In this document: positions 6,507 through 7,502 of the stretch, piece by piece | How positions within the stretch are numbered: position 1 is the stretch's first letter | How the letters are laid out: each line of letters begins with the position of its first letter | Assembly (NCBI GenBank): GCA_030037185.1 | Contig: JASHRR010000621.1 | Location: 1 to 7,502, forward strand | Direction of reading: 5' to 3' | DNA from: Xanthobacteraceae bacterium | GTDB lineage: Bacteria > Pseudomonadota > Alphaproteobacteria > Rhizobiales > Xanthobacteraceae | Length of the DNA: 7,502 bases | The notes under the pieces: generated by a model | What the model saw: the letters and a program-made list of their open reading frames with translations, nothing else | Database searches by the model: none | What the model was told of the DNA's origin: nothing | Translations under genes and position numbers: made by a program

Positions 6507-7445
6507 ATGTCCACGAAACGCACGATCCTGCTCGCGGCAGGTTCACTGCTGAGCGCTTTCCTGTCGAATGCCGACCCCGGCAATCGCGCGCTCGCCCAGG
6601 AACCGGCGGCGCGACAGCAGACGCTGAGCGAGGTTTATCGCAACAGCGGCGATATCGAGCTGCAAAACAAGGTCGCACCCTTCAAGGTGTTCGACAATCT
6701 CTACCATGTCGGCCCAGGCTACGTGGACGCGTGGCTTATCCCGACATCGGCGGGGATCATCATGATCGATACGGCCGAGGAGCCGTTCGTCGATCATGTA
6801 ATCGATAACATCAGGACGCTCGGCTTCGACCTCAAGGACATCAAGTATATCCTCATCAGCCACGGCCACCTTGACCACTTCGGCGGCGCGGCGCGAATCC
6901 AGGAAGCGTCGGGTGCGCGTGTCGGCGCGACCGAGGAGGATTGGCAGATGATCGAGCAGGTCGGCCGCGCGCCCGGCCGCGGCGGCGGGCCTTCGCCGCG
7001 GGTGCCGAAGCGCGACATGGTGATCAAGGAGGGCGACACTCTGACGGTCGGCGCCACAACGCTGAAATTCCATCACCACCCCGGTCACACGCCGGGCGTG
7101 CTCTCGGCCGAGTTCACGGTCTATGACAACGGCACGCCGCACAAGGCGTTCTGGCAGGGCGGCGGCGGATCGCGCGGCGGACTTGCCGGCGCTCAGCAGG
7201 CCATGGAGACGGCAAAACGCCTCGGCGAGCTTCAAGGGATCGAGGTCTTCGTCATGATCCATAGCTGGCTGCCTTATCCCAACGGCGGCGTATTCGAGCG
7301 CGCTCAATTGCTGGCGAAGCGCAAGCCGGGCGACCCCAATCCCTTCGTCGATCCGGCATCATTTGCCGAATATGTCCAACGCAACCAGGCAAATGCCGCA
7401 AGAACCCTCGAAGAGGAAAAGAAGAAGGCGGGCGTTGCCCAGTAG
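6507..7445 (+). CDS. Secreted metallo-beta-lactamase-fold hydrolase, subclass B3-like
   Basis: A 312-residue protein with a signal peptide: basic MSTKR, a hydrophobic stretch TILLAAGSLLSAFLS, and a likely cleavage after ALA at residue 30, so it probably acts in the periplasm. The mature part is a metallo-beta-lactamase fold. LYHVGPGYVDAWLI (65-78) and IIMIDTAEEP (84-93) match the first strands of B3 enzymes. SHGHLDH (118-124) supplies H119, H121, D123 and H124, the HxHxDH zinc motif. HHHPGHTPG supplies H194, and IHSW supplies H252, so all six expected zinc ligands are present. The His-Gly-Leu variant of the zinc motif, a Gly/Arg-rich loop (156-163) and a second Gly-rich loop (218-225) differ from the best-known clinical B3 enzymes. 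It may be a beta-lactamase or a related hydrolase of another substrate; the sequence alone does not decide. It is divergent from the ArsR-type gene, which is a likely regulator. The C-terminus ends in a charged helix (EEEKKKAG). Confidence 0.9.
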   Translation: MSTKRTILLAAGSLLSAFLSNADPGNRALAQEPAARQQTLSEVYRNSGDIELQNKVAPFKVFDNLYHVGPGYVDAWLIPTSAGIIMIDTAEEPFVDHVIDNIRTLGFDLKDIKYILISHGHLDHFGGAARIQEASGARVGATEEDWQMIEQVGRAPGRGGGPSPRVPKRDMVIKEGDTLTVGATTLKFHHHPGHTPGVLSAEFTVYDNGTPHKAFWQGGGGSRGGLAGAQQAMETAKRLGELQGIEVFVMIHSWLPYPNGGVFERAQLLAKRKPGDPNPFVDPASFAEYVQRNQANAARTLEEEKKKAGVAQ

Positions 7446-7502
7446 TTACATCTGATGATCAAGCGGGCAACCAGACAGCAGTAGACAAGCCTCGGATAGG
7501 CG

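Noticed and set aside
6543..7307. Long minus-strand frame (254 residues) opposite the hydrolase gene
   Set aside because: It is the mirror of a clearly coding gene in GC-rich DNA, Arg- and Asp-rich without family motifs.

Overview
The window looks like a piece of a GC-rich proteobacterial chromosome, most likely an alphaproteobacterium of the Rhizobiales/Bradyrhizobium type. This is inferred from the high GC content with strong third-position GC bias, from a large HWE-type sensor histidine kinase (a family concentrated in Alphaproteobacteria), and from a MmgE/PrpD-family enzyme. No rRNA, tRNA, CRISPR array or intact transposase was seen.

Layout. At the left edge an open frame ends at 151 and may be the 3' end of a plus-strand gene. 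It converges on a complete MmgE/PrpD-family gene on the minus strand (163-1554). Then comes about 950 bp without a convincing protein gene. The part nearest the MmgE/PrpD gene holds two short inverted repeats and a weak promoter candidate. The part from about 1876 to 2500 has the look of a decayed group II intron 5' region on the minus strand, with its maturase gene missing. An 885-residue membrane sensor kinase follows on the plus strand (2501-5158). It has seven N-terminal membrane segments, an extracytoplasmic sensor domain, an eighth membrane segment, a coiled coil, a PAS domain and an HWE kinase core. No partner response regulator lies next to it.

A gene-poor stretch (5159-5551) leads to an ArsR-type winged-helix regulator on the minus strand (5552-6230). 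Its reading frame is broken by what looks like one extra base near 5946-5949. It is divergent from a secreted metallo-beta-lactamase-fold hydrolase of the subclass B3 type (6507-7445), whose full zinc-ligand set is visible. The shared 276 bp region between them is where any regulation would act.

How the parts relate. The only pair whose arrangement suggests a joint function is the broken ArsR-type regulator and the divergent B3-like hydrolase. If the frameshift is real, control of the hydrolase may be lost. The MmgE/PrpD gene and the kinase appear independent. I found no strong case for a wholly new multi-gene system. The main points for follow-up are the frameshifted regulator, the intron-like relic and the atypical active-site motifs of the MmgE/PrpD protein.
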